Origin: Camillea tinctor
Taxonomy: Eukaryota; Ascomycota; Sordariomycetes; Xylariales; Xylariaceae
Reading direction: 5' to 3'
Assembly (NCBI GenBank): GCA_022578605.1
Contig: MU394129.1
Coordinates: forward strand, 62,001-126,000
Length of the DNA stretch: 64,000 bases
In this document: piece after piece, positions 31,686 through 44,151 of the stretch
Numbering within the stretch: position 1 is the first letter of the stretch
How the letters are laid out: each line of letters begins with the position of its first letter
Notes under the pieces: model-generated
Told to the model about the DNA's origin: nothing
Database searches by the model: none
Seen by the model: the letters and a program-made list of their open reading frames with translations, nothing else
Made by a program: the position numbers and the translations under genes

Positions 31686-33520
31686 GGTGGGCTTGGCTTT
31701 CTTTCTTCTCTTTTTTAATGCCTGGGGAGTGCGAAGGAAATAAATAAAATGAAGCTTATAGGGGTAATGACTGCTTGGAACGAGGTACGCTGTAGGTCAC
31801 GTATGAAGGGGGGCCAGCGAGACCTGCATTTTATAGACAGCTCCTCTCGTGTCCTACTTGTTACCCCTCTCCTCTCTCATGAGACACTGCATCTAGCCTA
31901 GCAAATTCAGGGGCCATTGACCAATCTCAACCACCGGTCCTTATGCAATTGGCTAGGTTATAGCCTGTTGCCTCCTCCCCCTAGTGTCGACTCTTCCTTT
32001 TTTTTTTGTCCTTTTCCCCTTTTCTTTCTTTCCTGCAGTGAGACGCCACTGATCAATAATCCATGTGTGTTATAGGGCGAGTGGGATACGAGTATGGCCA
32101 GCCTGCTTCCCCTAAGTCGGAATGGACCGAGATCTAGATGCAGCTCTATTAATTCCAAAGAACTAGGTAGGTGGAATGGATATAAATAATTACGAGCAAT
32201 ATTGCTTAGTTAAGCTGACAGGTATAGACTATAGCGAGGTAGATATTCTGACCCTGATTCGTCTGGTCATGAGAGCTAGCGAATAACACCTACCTAATCC
32301 GACATTGTAAGTCACTAGTGACTTGGATCTAACTTAGAACTTGGGAGTCTAGCTTTGTTCTTGTATAGTCTTTGAATGAATGGGCATAAAGTAAGCTGAG
32401 ATCGCTAACCTGGGTGGCTGGCGTCATCTCATATATTGTAGTGTTGGTAGGCAAGCCACCGCTTGCTCAGCTCGGCTGGACTTGATGTATGTAATTAGTA
32501 TAATTCGAAATTAGAATAACCGTCCTCTTGCTTCTTCTTGGCGATCGTATCATTCTGGTGAGATTTTGATCGTTTTTTCTTTGCGGAGGCGTGCAAGAGA
32601 ACTGTAGAAGGTCTTTATTATGAATGGATAGTCATGGCGACCCAGCGCTAGGCTACGGACCAGTCGCCTAGATAGGTATGAGTAGCGTGAAAGTGTAGTT
32701 TTGCTGTTTCCAAATTTTGTGGCTAATAAGTCGAGTTAAATGCCTTCTGCCTTAGTGAACGAATATCTCTCATAACCCCTATTCCGGTATTGAAGTTCTC
32801 ACAGCTCCAACCCCTTCCCCCCTTTTCCACGGCTCGCAGATCTCATGCCATCTCCTCCGCAGAGCCTCAACCTAAACTACCAATCATATTCATTGTGGTT
32901 CTTCTTCCCTACGCTTTTCAAGTTCCTACACAACCGTGCTATGGTATTGAGAAAGCTCCGACATGAGTGCCATGTCAACGATCCGAGGGGCCCTGGAATA
33001 AATGGCAGCACCACGGTGAAGTAAAGGAGGGGAGTGAATATATAACTTAGAGGTTTTTCTTAATAGGGAGAAGGCACCTTATTTTCCTTAAGCGATTCAG
33101 AGAGTGAGGAGTTGTATTCTGTGTTGGGATTCTATTCCCAGATTCTTATGAATAGGAAGTAGATAGGGTACAAAGGTTCTGTTTATATATGCTTTTATTT
33201 GAACATAAAATTATAATAGATACCTAGGTATGAAGTAGTCAAAGATAAGGGAAGACATGGAAGCACTATTATCACACTAGAGTCCATTGGAATTGGTACC
33301 TGGGTACTTGTTAATGGGTTGCATGTATATCGTGATAGAAGGAAAGCACAAGGTAGCTAGTAAGTGTTTGCTTGCAAGTGAGGTATACAAGTATCTATTT
33401 ACGCATATAGAAGGGACGAATTATCCTGCCTCCTTCCTGACTGCCAATCTGATTGTTGTGTTACTACGTTGATCTATTCCAATCAGAAAATATGGGCATG
33501 ATAGTGGGAAAGAATGTACC
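31686..33520. other. Intergenic region upstream of the lyase gene
   Basis: About 1.8 kb. A pyrimidine-rich block near 31970-32040 (CTCTTCCTTTTTTTTTTGTCC type) may be promoter of a neighbouring transcript. CTAGGTAGG elements occur near 32160 and 33220. No supported gene is seen; the frame at 33287..33472 looks random. Confidence 0.5.
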
Positions 33521-34920
33521 TTTATTCCTTCCCTCTACCTACTTCCCTCCCCCCTCTCTCTTCTCTAGTAGCAACACCTCTACAGTTTAATCACATGCAC
33601 CTTCCCAACTTTAAGTTTCTTTTTCTTTCACACCCAGGATGAGGGTGATTACACTATCTTCCGTGGAAAGTATTTTAGTCACTCTTTTTCTCCTTCTCTA
33701 TCCTTCACTCATATCTTCTACTCCCCATCTTTTTTTCTTTTCATCTTTCTAGAAACTCTCTACTCCCTTCTCTCCATCTTCTTCTCTTCACCTTACTTTC
33801 TTCACATCAACCTTTTCACCTTTATTTCTACATCTTTATTTTCCACCTTCTTTACCACACGTTCACAACATCTACTACTACCAGCAATCTATGGACCCTC
33901 TTCCCAAGGTTCGACGCCTGCCACATACTATCTCGACCGTCCACTTACCTAGTTTCTTCCTCAAATCACCTACGTTTTCATTTTGATTCATCGCCCATTT
34001 TCTCTTTCCATCACTGACTCTTTCCATCACGTTGAGCTTACACCACCAGCCTCGAATTCGGCATATCAGGTATGTACCTTACCTTTTCCCAGACCACAAG
34101 CATGCTGTATGTACACAGATACATACACGTACCTTTCTCATTTATTTTTATTCATTATGGCAACTACCCCTTCATTTATTATACTGTTTGCTTCCTTCCT
34201 TCCTTCTTTTTTTATATCCTTTTTTCCTTGTCATACATTAGTACTCCAGTACCTAGGTACATACTTAGCTAAATGTTTTTATTGGATACCAACAATGAAT
34301 TTGTTCACCCCCACCATCTTAGAAACTTCCTCTCCCTCCACCTTTTCCTTTCAACATCCATCACTCATTTACCTTCACCTTCATACTTCTCTTCTTCTCC
34401 CATCTATTTAATCCACTACCACCACCATCATTACTACACTTCCTCTTTTCCAACCTAATTCCAACCTAGACCTACAACAACGTCGAAAGGTTCACCCAAG
34501 GTAAGCATTTATTCCACAGATTTCCTAACAACGAAGTGCATTCATCTTCATCACCCTCGCCGCATCACTTCATTCAAACCCTTCCAACTCTTTCTCTTCT
34601 ACTTTCATTTCTCTATAAGCTTTCTACACTGCTCTGCTACGGTCTACTTGCATCATAATTTTATTGTATTTCTCCCACGCTCCCCCCCCCTCCTCTACTC
34701 TTCAAGACATCAACCTCCCCTGCAGTAACTACTACCTTTCGACTCATGAATTTTTAACGATCATGAACTAATTATACCTTCAGAAACCTACACTCGATTT
34801 TTAATCAAGGACTTACCAGCATTCGACATCAACGATTCAGTAAGTGTTACCCAGGTAAACAAACATGCAAATTAATCACAGACACACTCTTACTAATAAT
34901 ATTCCACCGTTTTAGTCACT
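33521..34920 (+). promoter_or_regulatory. Pyrimidine-rich leader-like region with splice-like signals
   Basis: About 1.4 kb in which the plus strand is dominated by C and T, as in core promoters and long 5' UTRs of fungal genes. An AAGGTAAGC donor-like site at about 34498, further GTAAGT-like sites near 34840, and a TTTTAG acceptor-like site at 34911..34916 lie in the right order for a spliced leader. An ATG at 34939 (MTGFQQTFSVSW) opens a 30-codon frame that runs into the foldback at 34980. No full gene follows. The frame at 33983..34411 is a translation of CT-rich DNA and is not called. Confidence 0.4.
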
Positions 34921-34979
34921 CTTCAAATATTGACCAACATGACTGGATTTCAACAAACATTCTCTGTATCATGGTGTCA

Positions 34980-35080
34980 TCGTTGTGGTGTTGTAATTGG
35001 GATGTATTGGGAATGGAGAGACTGTTAAGCGCTAACAGTCCCTCCATTCCCAATACATCCCAATTACAACACCACAACGA
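34980..35080. repeat. Near-perfect 101-bp inverted repeat (foldback)
   Basis: Positions i and 70060-i are complementary. The 39-bp outer arms (34980..35018 and 35042..35080) match perfectly, one A/C mismatch follows, and an 8-bp inner stem (35020..35027/35033..35040) closes on a 5-nt loop. It could be a miniature foldback element, a remnant inverted duplication, or a transcribed hairpin able to feed small-RNA processing. It abuts the GC-rich island on its right. Confidence 0.9.
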
Positions 35081-35089
35081 CAATACTAT

Positions 35090-35930
35090 GATATTCTGCG
35101 TACTACTGACTACACTGCCTCTTAGCTCGATATAACTCCGGGCGGTCCCTGAACAACCAAAGAGAGCACGCTTGGGGCGTAACTGTCGTGGGGGGACCAG
35201 TCCACATAAAGTGCGTGTAGCCACACCGTCCTAGGGTCATCCAGCTTGCGTACACACCACGAAGAGTCCCTACTCAAACGTGAAGTCTAGGCCGGCCCCT
35301 GTGCCGGCGCGTCCCTGAACCTCTCATTCCATACGACTCGCGTTCCGCCCCCACGCCTCAGCGGATCGCTTGCAGTCAAAGAGGGTACATAAGGATCAAT
35401 GTGATCCCTTCCTGCTTTGGTGTTTACATTTCCTAGTCAATTCAGTTCGTCAAGCACATCCGTGCCGGGACCTCCCAGGTACTCCATCTTCCATCCGAGC
35501 GGAGACTTCGGTCTCGTCCTCGGGGTTGATGGCCGCGATGCGAGCTCGGCGCCCGGGTCCTCCCCTCGGGGCCCCGATGGACATTGTGTCCTAGATGTGC
35601 TCTCGGTTCGTGGTGGGTTCTGCCGCCACCTTGTGGCCTGGCGAACTATGCTAAGCATAGGTGGGAGCGGGGGTGGCGAGGCAAGGATTGCACCCCTTAA
35701 CCAGCCCCCCTTTCTCTTTCTAGAGAAAGGGTGAAGTGCGCAGAACTCTCGACCTGGGAGGGCGACCCTCCCGCGACTTATGCTAGTTGACGCTATGGTT
35801 GTGGAAACGCCCAGGAAGGGTGCGCAAGTTAGCTGTGCATGGCGATGGGTTCCATGGCTCAGCGCTTGCCTTGGTGCCGGGAGCTGGATGACCTGGAGCT
35901 GTCGGAGTTTCTCAAATAACTTCCGCAAAT
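35090..35930. mobile_element. GC-rich island, probable mobile-element remnant
   Basis: This block is clearly richer in GC than both flanks, which are CT-rich and AT-rich. It carries overlapping open frames on both strands (35437..35928 minus, 163 codons, and several plus-strand frames), none with a recognised domain; translations are rich in Pro, Arg and Ser. The sharp composition change and its place between a foldback and a dead ankyrin gene suggest an inserted and decayed element. No terminal repeats or target-site duplication were found, so this stays tentative. Confidence 0.35.
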
Positions 35931-36200
35931 TTTTGATCTCTTTTTTTCTAAAGGCATGCTTTGTGGCCTGTTGTCTGATGACACAAACACTCGCAATAAT
36001 TTTTGCACCTCTTTTCTTCCCTTCTAGGGATTAAACTTTTTTTTTTTTTCATTGCAATCTCCAATTTCATTGGGGTTACGAAGAAGAAATATTTAGTTCC
36101 TACATACAGAGAGAGGACCTTGCCTCAGTATCGACACAGCGCACCTCGGGTACACATTCAAACCTCATATTTCTTTACAAATCACTGGCTATTTATACAG

Positions 36201-37101
36201 CTATGTTTCCAAATTGGCGGCATTGTGTAAAGCAGTTTGCAAAATGTCATTAGAAAGCTTTGGATCAGCATTATTATCCAGGAGCACACATATTGACTCT
36301 TCGCAGCCAACGCCAGCAGCTTCCATGAGAACGGTATTGCCGTCTCCATCTAGGGCGTCAACGTCTGCTCCATTCATAATGAGACACTCCAAGGATCGAG
36401 GTTGATTATATCCAAATGCATCGCTGTGCAGCCATCTCTCGCCCTGATTTCAATCGATTGCCGGTATTTTGCTAGTAAGAGATTCAACACTTCAACATTG
36501 CCTGATTGCGATGCGACATGTAGCGCGATCCAGCCGGGTACGTCGGGTGCTAAGGGATCTATACCAGCCCCAATCAAAAGCTCAGCCAGCTCCTTTTTTT
36601 TCAAGAGAAAATCAACGATCGAATCGTGTCCATTCTTGGCTGCGTAGTGTATCAGGGGAACTCCGTTGCTCATAGAATCAACGATAGCACCTTGTTCGAT
36701 AAACAACGATATCTGTTTCAAATCTCCAAATTGTGCCGCCTGACAGATCAACTCTTGAAGGTCGAGGGAGGGAGGTCGGCATATAGCTACTCCTGATGTA
36801 TTTTAAAAGTCGCTGAACGATTTGGTTGTTCCCACATATTGAAGCATAGATTGGGGCTCGTTGAAAGGGGTCACGAATACCCCCTTCTTCCGTGTTATAT
36901 AGGATATCCACAATATTTAAGTAGCCACCCCAACTTGCTATACTTTATCAATGGCAACATCCAAAGCACCTTGGCCTTTGCGAGTGTCTGAGAGCAAGTG
37001 GAGCAAGCCCTAGAATCGGATTCGTGTCCAGGGGGTTTATATATGACTTCCAGGGCGTCAAGGCAGTCCTCAATATCTTCATGGCCCGCCATCATAGTCA
37101 T
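36201..37101 (-). pseudogene. Ankyrin-repeat protein relic (frameshifts and stops)
   Basis: On the minus strand, ankyrin-type units are readable in different frames: LHLLSDTRKGQGALDVAIDK (broken by stops), RAPIYASICGNNQIVQRLLK, GVPLIHYAAKNGHDSIVDFL, GWIALHVASQSGNVEVLNLL, then DGNTVLMEAAGVGCEESICV and LQTALHNAANL before a stop at 36201. The order is collinear, but the frame changes near 36790 and again near 36410, and in-frame stops occur near 36915-37020, with no intron signals at the breaks. It is a decayed ankyrin-repeat gene; the intact version may have had further N-terminal domains (such as NACHT), which are not visible here. Confidence 0.65.
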
Positions 37102-40100
37102 GTATGCATTAAAGCAAGAGATGGTTCGAAAAGGAATATTGTCATGAGTTTCACAGCTCGATATTGTTCAGAAAATTATCATATATGACATAGCTTGACT
37201 GGTATGAAATTGTTCTGGTAGCAAAGGGTCAGCAGCACGACAAATTTAAAGCCAGGGCCTGTATCATAAGACCTACCATAGTATGTACTGCGTTTTGGTT
37301 CACATTGTAGCCTGTTATAGCCACCGTGGCGAGAACGGCGTTGGTCAAATGGTCTGCCGCATTACAGAGAGAATGTTGAATGTGCAGTACATTGCCACCT
37401 GCTCTTTGACCTTATGTCACACGAACATCTCAGCCTGACTCCCTTTGATCTCATCTCTGTGAGCCCGTGAATCCGAGCCGCAGTTTTCATATCGAGATGG
37501 ATAAGACTAAGTCAGGGGGATCAGACCCTCGTCGTAAAATAGGGATAATTTCGAAAACACCGTCGCCTAAGGTAATGAACGCCAACAGAACCGATGAGCC
37601 AACCATCTCCACACCCCTCTACTATACCCACAGAAGAAACTGCTATGCCGACCGCGTCGGCGATGGAGTCCCTGACCCGTCACCCAACGGAACCCCATAT
37701 GCTATGTGGAAGCCACTGTGTGTGTATAGATGAAGCGAAAGGGAGTAGAAATACGGGAGCCAAACGGTGTATGGAAATACAATAGGGCCCAGATGCGTCA
37801 CCATAGCAAAACAATCCTGGCGATTTCCGCATGCCCAATAAATATAATCTATATCTACCTATTTAAAAGAAAAAGCCATCCCCTTACTCTCCCCTTTCCG
37901 CTCTTCCCTCCCCCTCCTCACAAATCCCATAATCCCCAAACCCTTATTCCAAACCCACATCCTCTAGCAGACAAGCCATCCCTTCATGCCCCCAACATAA
38001 ACAAAAAACCAGCTTTAAAACACCATCTCCCTTTTTCTTCCCCCATGATCCGGTCTATATGAAGTCACTTCCTAAGGAATATTCCCCCGATTTACCCACT
38101 GCCCGGCTTCGCCGAGCAAGACTGGGAAGCTTTTTTATTATTTTTGAGCTGGTATGAGTACCTACTCTTAAGAGCGAGGTATTTCAATGCCGCTTGATAA
38201 CTCCTGATCCTCCCCCTTCCCTTCTATAATGCTAGACTATAACCAGCCAACCTAGCCAACTATAGCTAAATCCATTCAACCCAAATCAGATCAAATTGAT
38301 TCCTACCCCAAGCCCAAGGCAGATAGCATGATATGAAAAGGAGGAGGGGAAGGCAAAAAAAAGGGAGAGGAAAAAGAAAAAGGGGGAAAGAGGAGAAAAA
38401 AAGAAGGAAGAAAGAAAGAAGAAGAAGAAAGGGGTAAGAAGAAGGTTCATATACAGTTCACGCCATACACCTACCTACGTACCTACCTACCTCCCTATAC
38501 TACCCCTAGCCCTACCCCCACCCCCAAGTCCCAATCCCAGTCCACTTACCACTAACCTACCTAGTTAATACCCGAACAACCCTCTCACTATCAAGCAGCA
38601 TCCCATATTCCCTTCCATTCCCAAAGTTTACGTAGGTAGTTTCAAACCAATTAAATACTCTACAACTTAGATAATTTGTTTTTATTCGAATCTGTTTTCT
38701 CTATGTTCTTCTATGGTCTTCTCTCTCTCTTCCCCCCCCTCCTCCTCCCCCCTTCTTCTCATATATCAACCTCAGCTATAGTTGAAAGAAAAAAAAAGGG
38801 GGAGGGGAAGAGAGAACCAAACCAAGTCGTCGCATCCTACTTACTCCTAGGAGTCGAAGAAGAAAAGGAGAAATGTAGCTAGCTAGCTAGCTAACTAACC
38901 CCTTATCTTCTTTCCGGGGAAAAAAAATAGGAATAAGGGTGAGTGTCTCTCTATCGTTGTACTTCAGTCTCCTGCGGAGACCAGGTATATCGATAGGAAG
39001 GTTCTATTTCCTTGTCTGCGATGTCCTCGTCTGTGCTCCTTTCCTTCCCTCAACCACTCGTCAAAGCCGTCTTCCTATCCAACCCCCATCCATCCACGCG
39101 TTATATCCTGCCAACCCGCCCCTATGTACCAAGCCGAGCACTATTCCTTTTCTCGTCATATTCTACATTGAACTCCCTTGCGTGTAGAGCGCCTTACCAT
39201 ATGACGCCCGTTTTCATCACTGTGTGGTCGACATCCCTTTTTATCTATTTTCACCAAACAATAAATAGCAAAGCTACTGTCGTCTCAGTAATCTCATCGA
39301 GGTTCCCATACATCATAGATTCGTGTGTACCACGCTCATGCTGAATGACTTTGTGCATCATGACATTGGCTTGGAAGCCACATATATAATTCTCTTTTTT
39401 TCTCTTTCTGGATATTCTCCGGTAGACAACATCATCGGCTTCCGATGTAAAGACAACGTCCTCATAAGTCAGACGTAACCGTAACTTGTAGCTCGTCTTC
39501 TGTCGTTTTGAACGTAAAAAAATCGTGCATAAATCAACCCATTTCCTGCTTAGGTCCTTTGAAGAACTCTAAGCCATTGAAAAGCATCGAGGTGCTTGGA
39601 TAATAGAAGTAAATCAGAAGAAAATGTGAATGATATCCCGTCCCTAATAAACGCCCGTCCCTCATTTTCCGATGTACGTTTTTTCTTTTTTTTTCTTCTT
39701 GTGGCCCATATACTCCCCCCAGTATCGACAACCTAGATAGGGTCTTTTCTAGGCATATATAGTATATACATCGTAGCCGGCTGGTTGGTTTTTGTTTTGC
39801 TTTTGTTTTTTTTTCTTCGTCTAGATCTAATTGTTGCAAGAGTAGTTGAAGGCCTGCAATAGTCGATATGCGGCCGAATAATTCTAGGCAGTTTGATAGA
39901 AAAGTCCCGTACACATCATCACTAAGAATAAATCAGGGAGCTGTTTTTTTTTTTTCCTAAAAAGAGCCAGTCACTAGTGGCTGCTTATTATGTCGTAGGT
40001 CGAGGGCCTTCGTTTGTTGGGTGTAGTATACCCCACTATCTCTCCTAGAGTCCATCGGCTCGAGATCGACTGACCCACGGCCTGCGCGTAAGGACACCGG

Positions 40101-40284
40101 AGGACATTGTATATGTCAGGGGTTAGGAAGGAACAAAGAAGGTTCTCGTATATAGATAGTTGTAATCTAGGTTCCTCGCACAACAATGTATTGATCACCT
40201 AAGCACTTGCTTGGTCCCTCGTGACAGACATTGTATATATCCCGAGGCATCAAACATAAGGCTTGAGGTTCAAAGCTCTTATGC
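37102..40284. other. Intergenic region with low-complexity tracts
   Basis: About 3.2 kb. It contains a C-rich stretch (37880-38010), a polypurine tract (38335-38445), CTACCTACGTACCTACC elements (38468-38495) and a C/T tract (38718-38760). The right end is the 3' flank of the transcription-factor gene. No convincing gene is seen; the frames at 37467..38062 and 38939..39344 show no family. Confidence 0.5.
38335..38445 (+). repeat. Polypurine tract
   Basis: About 110 nt that are almost entirely A and G on the plus strand (a lone C at 38354 and one T near 38435). Such tracts can form triplex DNA or be pyrimidine-rich leader on the minus strand. No gene is nearby on either side. Confidence 0.8.
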
Positions 40285-43200
40285 TCACTCACTAGCTACG
40301 ATGGACTTGTCGGCCCGCATGCGCATGAAATTTGCGTGGCTTTCGAGGCATTGTGCCATCAAATGGAGGACTAAAAGATATGAAGTTAGCAATTATTATT
40401 GTTTCGATAAGAAATGCGTCACAAGTGGGAACTCACCAGGCCACACGGCGGATTTGTCAAGCATATACGCCGTGACTCGAAGAATCTTGGTCGCATATCC
40501 ACCTGGTGTGTTGTTCAATTGCAGTCGCGAATCGATGCTCCTGTTGACACTGCCGTTCATCATGTCTACGCTCATTTTCATTTCAGCACTCGCGAGAAGA
40601 CCCTGGATCTTCGCGATGAGTTTGAGATCTTCATCCTCGAGTAGCATGATTGCAGGAACCCCGGTCAGATCCACGTCGTCTTTTCCAAGGATACCGAGGT
40701 AGCGGCCAACTCGATCTTGTAAAGTAGCGATCCATTCTGCGAGAACCTGAGCACAATCAAACGAGCACATGGCAGATTGCACAGGAAGCTCCCGGCTGGT
40801 AAATTCAGCAAACGTTACCCCGAGTTTATCAGACATGGAAAGCGAATCGGCAGCATAGAAAGCAGCTTTCCGGAGATGCTTTTCCCGGCGAGATGTGGAA
40901 CGGTTTGACTGATTTTGAGGCTGCGACTGAGATGGTGTTGCAGGTGGGAATTTGGCAGCGGAGAACTCCGGCGAGGAAGACTGTGTTGGTGGGGAGTCGG
41001 TAAAAATTGAGCTCGCAGCTGAAGCTTCGGATAGATCGGTTGACTCGGCGTTAGAATTGGGCGAGTGCTCTGCGTGTTGAACGACTTCGCTTCCACGGGA
41101 TAATTCCTCGGCCAGCCCTTGCCAGTCACGATGCCAGAACTTCTCCTTAGTGCGCGACATATTAACAAATAAGCGAATATAGGCTAGATCAAGCAGGGGA
41201 ATCGCGTCGGCAGACAAGGGGCCCATGCCAAACGGGTTGGGTCTCTCCAAGCTGTGATGCGGATTGCTTGCCCAAGCTGATTGCCATGCTTTGAGGGCTG
41301 GCTCGATATGGCGATGCATCTTCTCAGTTTCCTCGTTCGTCCAAATCTTGTTATGGTGGCGTTGCCGAGTCTCCCAGATGTAGTTGTGGAGCGCGTTGAT
41401 CAGGATCAAGCAGCCGAGAGTGCTAGGTTTCAATTCACCCTTCGGCATATCGTGCAGGTTAACCGCTGACCCAAAAGGCTGGTGTCCGCTACCAAAGGCA
41501 AGCTTCTGCTGCTTCTCGTTAGTGCGCAACAGCTCGCCCAAAGCTTCGTGGAAGGTCATCCGGTTATGGCCAGCAGCTCTCACCCCACCCTTCAGATGGA
41601 AGGCCGCGGCACTTTCTGCCGCGAAGAATTCTTCGTCGCAGGGCAGTTCTAGGAGAAGCTCCGAGTTGGTTAATGCCGGTGTATGGTTGTAGGCGGCGAC
41701 TAAGAGACTCGAGAGGATAAATATGACATAAACCGTCCGCTTCCGTTCTTCGATGGTCTTCCACCGGATCCATTCTGCCTGCTCCTCTGATTCGGCCTTG
41801 ATACCGCCGTTCCAGTTGCCTTCGGCGTCGTTGAGCTGAATTTCCCGGACATCGGGTGAGTCTATCTTGACAGGCTTCAGCAACCCAGCAGCCTGGGCAA
41901 GGCTAACTAGCGCAGCAGAGTGCGTAGACGCGATGTCATTCGCAGTCTTGTCACCGCAGTTGTGGCCGTACACGACATTTAACAGCATAGCCTGCACTAA
42001 CCACAGAGGCGTGTGAACAAAAGACTCGGGTCCCTGAGATCCGTGGTCAGACGATGGTGTGCGACGGAAGTCAGCCTTGCGCATATCGGCCTTCCTACGT
42101 TCCTCGAGGTAAAGTTGTATCATCTTCTTGGCCATGTCAAACAGCTCGAGAGACTGCGAACGATCCATCTCATAGAGGGCACCGATAGCAGCCATCGAGA
42201 GGATGAGACAACCACTACCACCTACCGTGTTAGATCGACCGTTGCTCGGGCCGGGGGGCGCGTCGAAGGAGAGTGTCGGAATATGGAGGAACGGGAGGTG
42301 AGGATGGCAGTACCGTAGATAGCTACCGACGTAGCGCTGCAAGTCGTGGGTACTGGGTAGATTCTTGACATTATCCGAGACAGCTTCCGAGTTATTCTGG
42401 AATTGGGGGGACATGGGGGAGTTCGGGGAGGGAAACGAGTACTTGCGGCCGGCGTAGGGGGCGCATTGGGAGAGGGCGCTAACGAGGGCATTCCGAGTGT
42501 TGTCTGTGATGGTCGTGACGGGAGAATGGGTCTGATGTCCACCGCTAATCGACGTAGGCGTCTCCGGGCCCGACCCAAAATTCAAAGCCTGATTTAGATT
42601 TTGCGTGGTTAACCCCGGCATCATAGACGGACTCAGAGAATTCATGGATGGTGGCGGAGTTGAGAAATAGATATCGTTCATACTCTTTTGCGAACCCGGT
42701 TGAGGTGAGACGGGAGCTCCATTCAGCAAGTCTGGAAATACAGTGCTGCTCATGTCCATAGAAAAAGGAGAAGCCATCTGAGGAGGGCCCATGATAGCGG
42801 GCTGCCATATCGAGCTAGTGGCAGTGGTGACGGTGGTGTTGTTGGAACCATCGAGCATCACATCACTGATACCGCTCTGGCTGGTGGTGCTCATGGCAGA
42901 AGGAGACGAGCCGTCAACGGCATTCTCGCTGGGGTGGTTGAACGACATTTGGTGCTCAAACCCAGTGAGCCAGTCAAAGCTGTCGTCTACATGTTGGCTA
43001 GTGGACATATCAGCCATGCCAGTTCCGAAGGGAGAGGTCGCATCCAAAGACATGGAGGGCGATTCTGTATAATGAAGAGCATTGGGATTTATGGTAGAGC
43101 TGGGCGGGCTGAACAACAGGCCCTCGAAGTCGAACTCGGCCTGGTAAGGCAGAGGAGGGGCAGTGCGCAGACCAGCATTGAAGTCCATGTTGCCAATGCC

Positions 43201-44151
43201 ATGGGTCTCTAGCTTGGGAAGACCGTGGCTCATGCCGCGATGGCCCATGACCGAAGACATGCCAGCAAAGGCGTGTTCCATGTTGTGCATTGGCAGACCA
43301 ACGAGGCTCTGGTGGCGACTGTGATGTGCCGCGGGCATGTGCTGACTCCTGGCCACAGAAGCGTTGGCAGCAGCAATCATCTGCACGTGGTTCCCGTCGA
43401 CGTGGCTGATGGTGTTGGCACGGGGCCGCATGGAAGCACTGTTGGCGGCAGCGGCAGCAGCAGCAGCAGCCGTGTTGGTGCTGGCAACGCTGTTCTTCCG
43501 TGCACGGCTCTGAGCAGTTGCAGTGCTACTGGTGCTCTCCCGGCGGTTCCTAGGCCGCGACGAGGGTGTGGTTGTCTGATGAAGCTTCTGCTGGTGGCGC
43601 AGGAGCAAGTCCCTCCGAGCAAAACATCTTGAACACTCGGGACACTCAAATGGCTTCTCCTTAGTATGGGACCGCTCGTGACGCTTCAGGTGTTCCAATC
43701 GGGCAAAGGAACGTTGGCAAGTCGCACAAACGTGAGGACGAGGCTTGTCGGTCTTGGGTGGAGGAAAAGGCGCAGGCGCGGGAGCTGGAGCCTTGGTGGT
43801 ATTCACGGTAATTGTAGAAGCTTTTTGTTTTTCACATAGAAGCCCAGTTAGCTAAGATTATTCTCGTTTCTTTTCTTTTCTTTTTTTCTTTCCATTATGC
43901 GATCTATAGTAACAGAGGGCAGTTGAGGTCCCTGCATGGAATATAGAACAACAGAGAATAGTGTATGTGTGTGGATGTCTAAGGGTGTGTGTGTGTGGGA
44001 TGGGCGGGTTGGTGGAGGGGGGGAATGGAGGGGCAGAGTGTAGCAAGAAAAAAAAAGAAAAGAAGTTGTCTCGTCTGTCGGACATACCAGAGTCATCGTT
44101 ACCAGAACTGGTCGCAGGAGCTGAGGCAGGAGGCGGCGATGGGTTGGACAT
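40285..44151 (-). CDS. C2H2 zinc-finger transcription factor with fungal-specific middle-homology domain
   Basis: Three exons, 44088..44151, 40437..43820 and 40285..40370, give 1177 aa. The start [20 protein letters not shown] is in its own small exon, followed by a 267-nt intron (GTATGT donor, AAAAAG acceptor); the last exon restores a conserved-looking end ([19 protein letters not shown]) after a GTGAGT donor. Two tandem fingers are Cys53/Cys56/His69/His73 and Cys81/Cys84/His97/His102, with a TKEKP linker, as in Adr1/Klf-like factors. Residues 120-500 are Ser/Asn/Met-rich and low-complexity, including an Ala run. From about 500 to 830 ([20 protein letters not shown] onward) comes the fungal_trans middle-homology region. 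It is a nuclear DNA-binding regulator. It lies 10 kb from the cluster beyond repeats and is more probably a general regulator than a pathway one. Confidence 0.95.

Noticed and set aside
33983..34411. 142-codon plus-strand frame in CT-rich DNA
   Set aside because: The translation is dominated by Ser, Leu, Phe, Pro and His from pyrimidine runs and has no motif.
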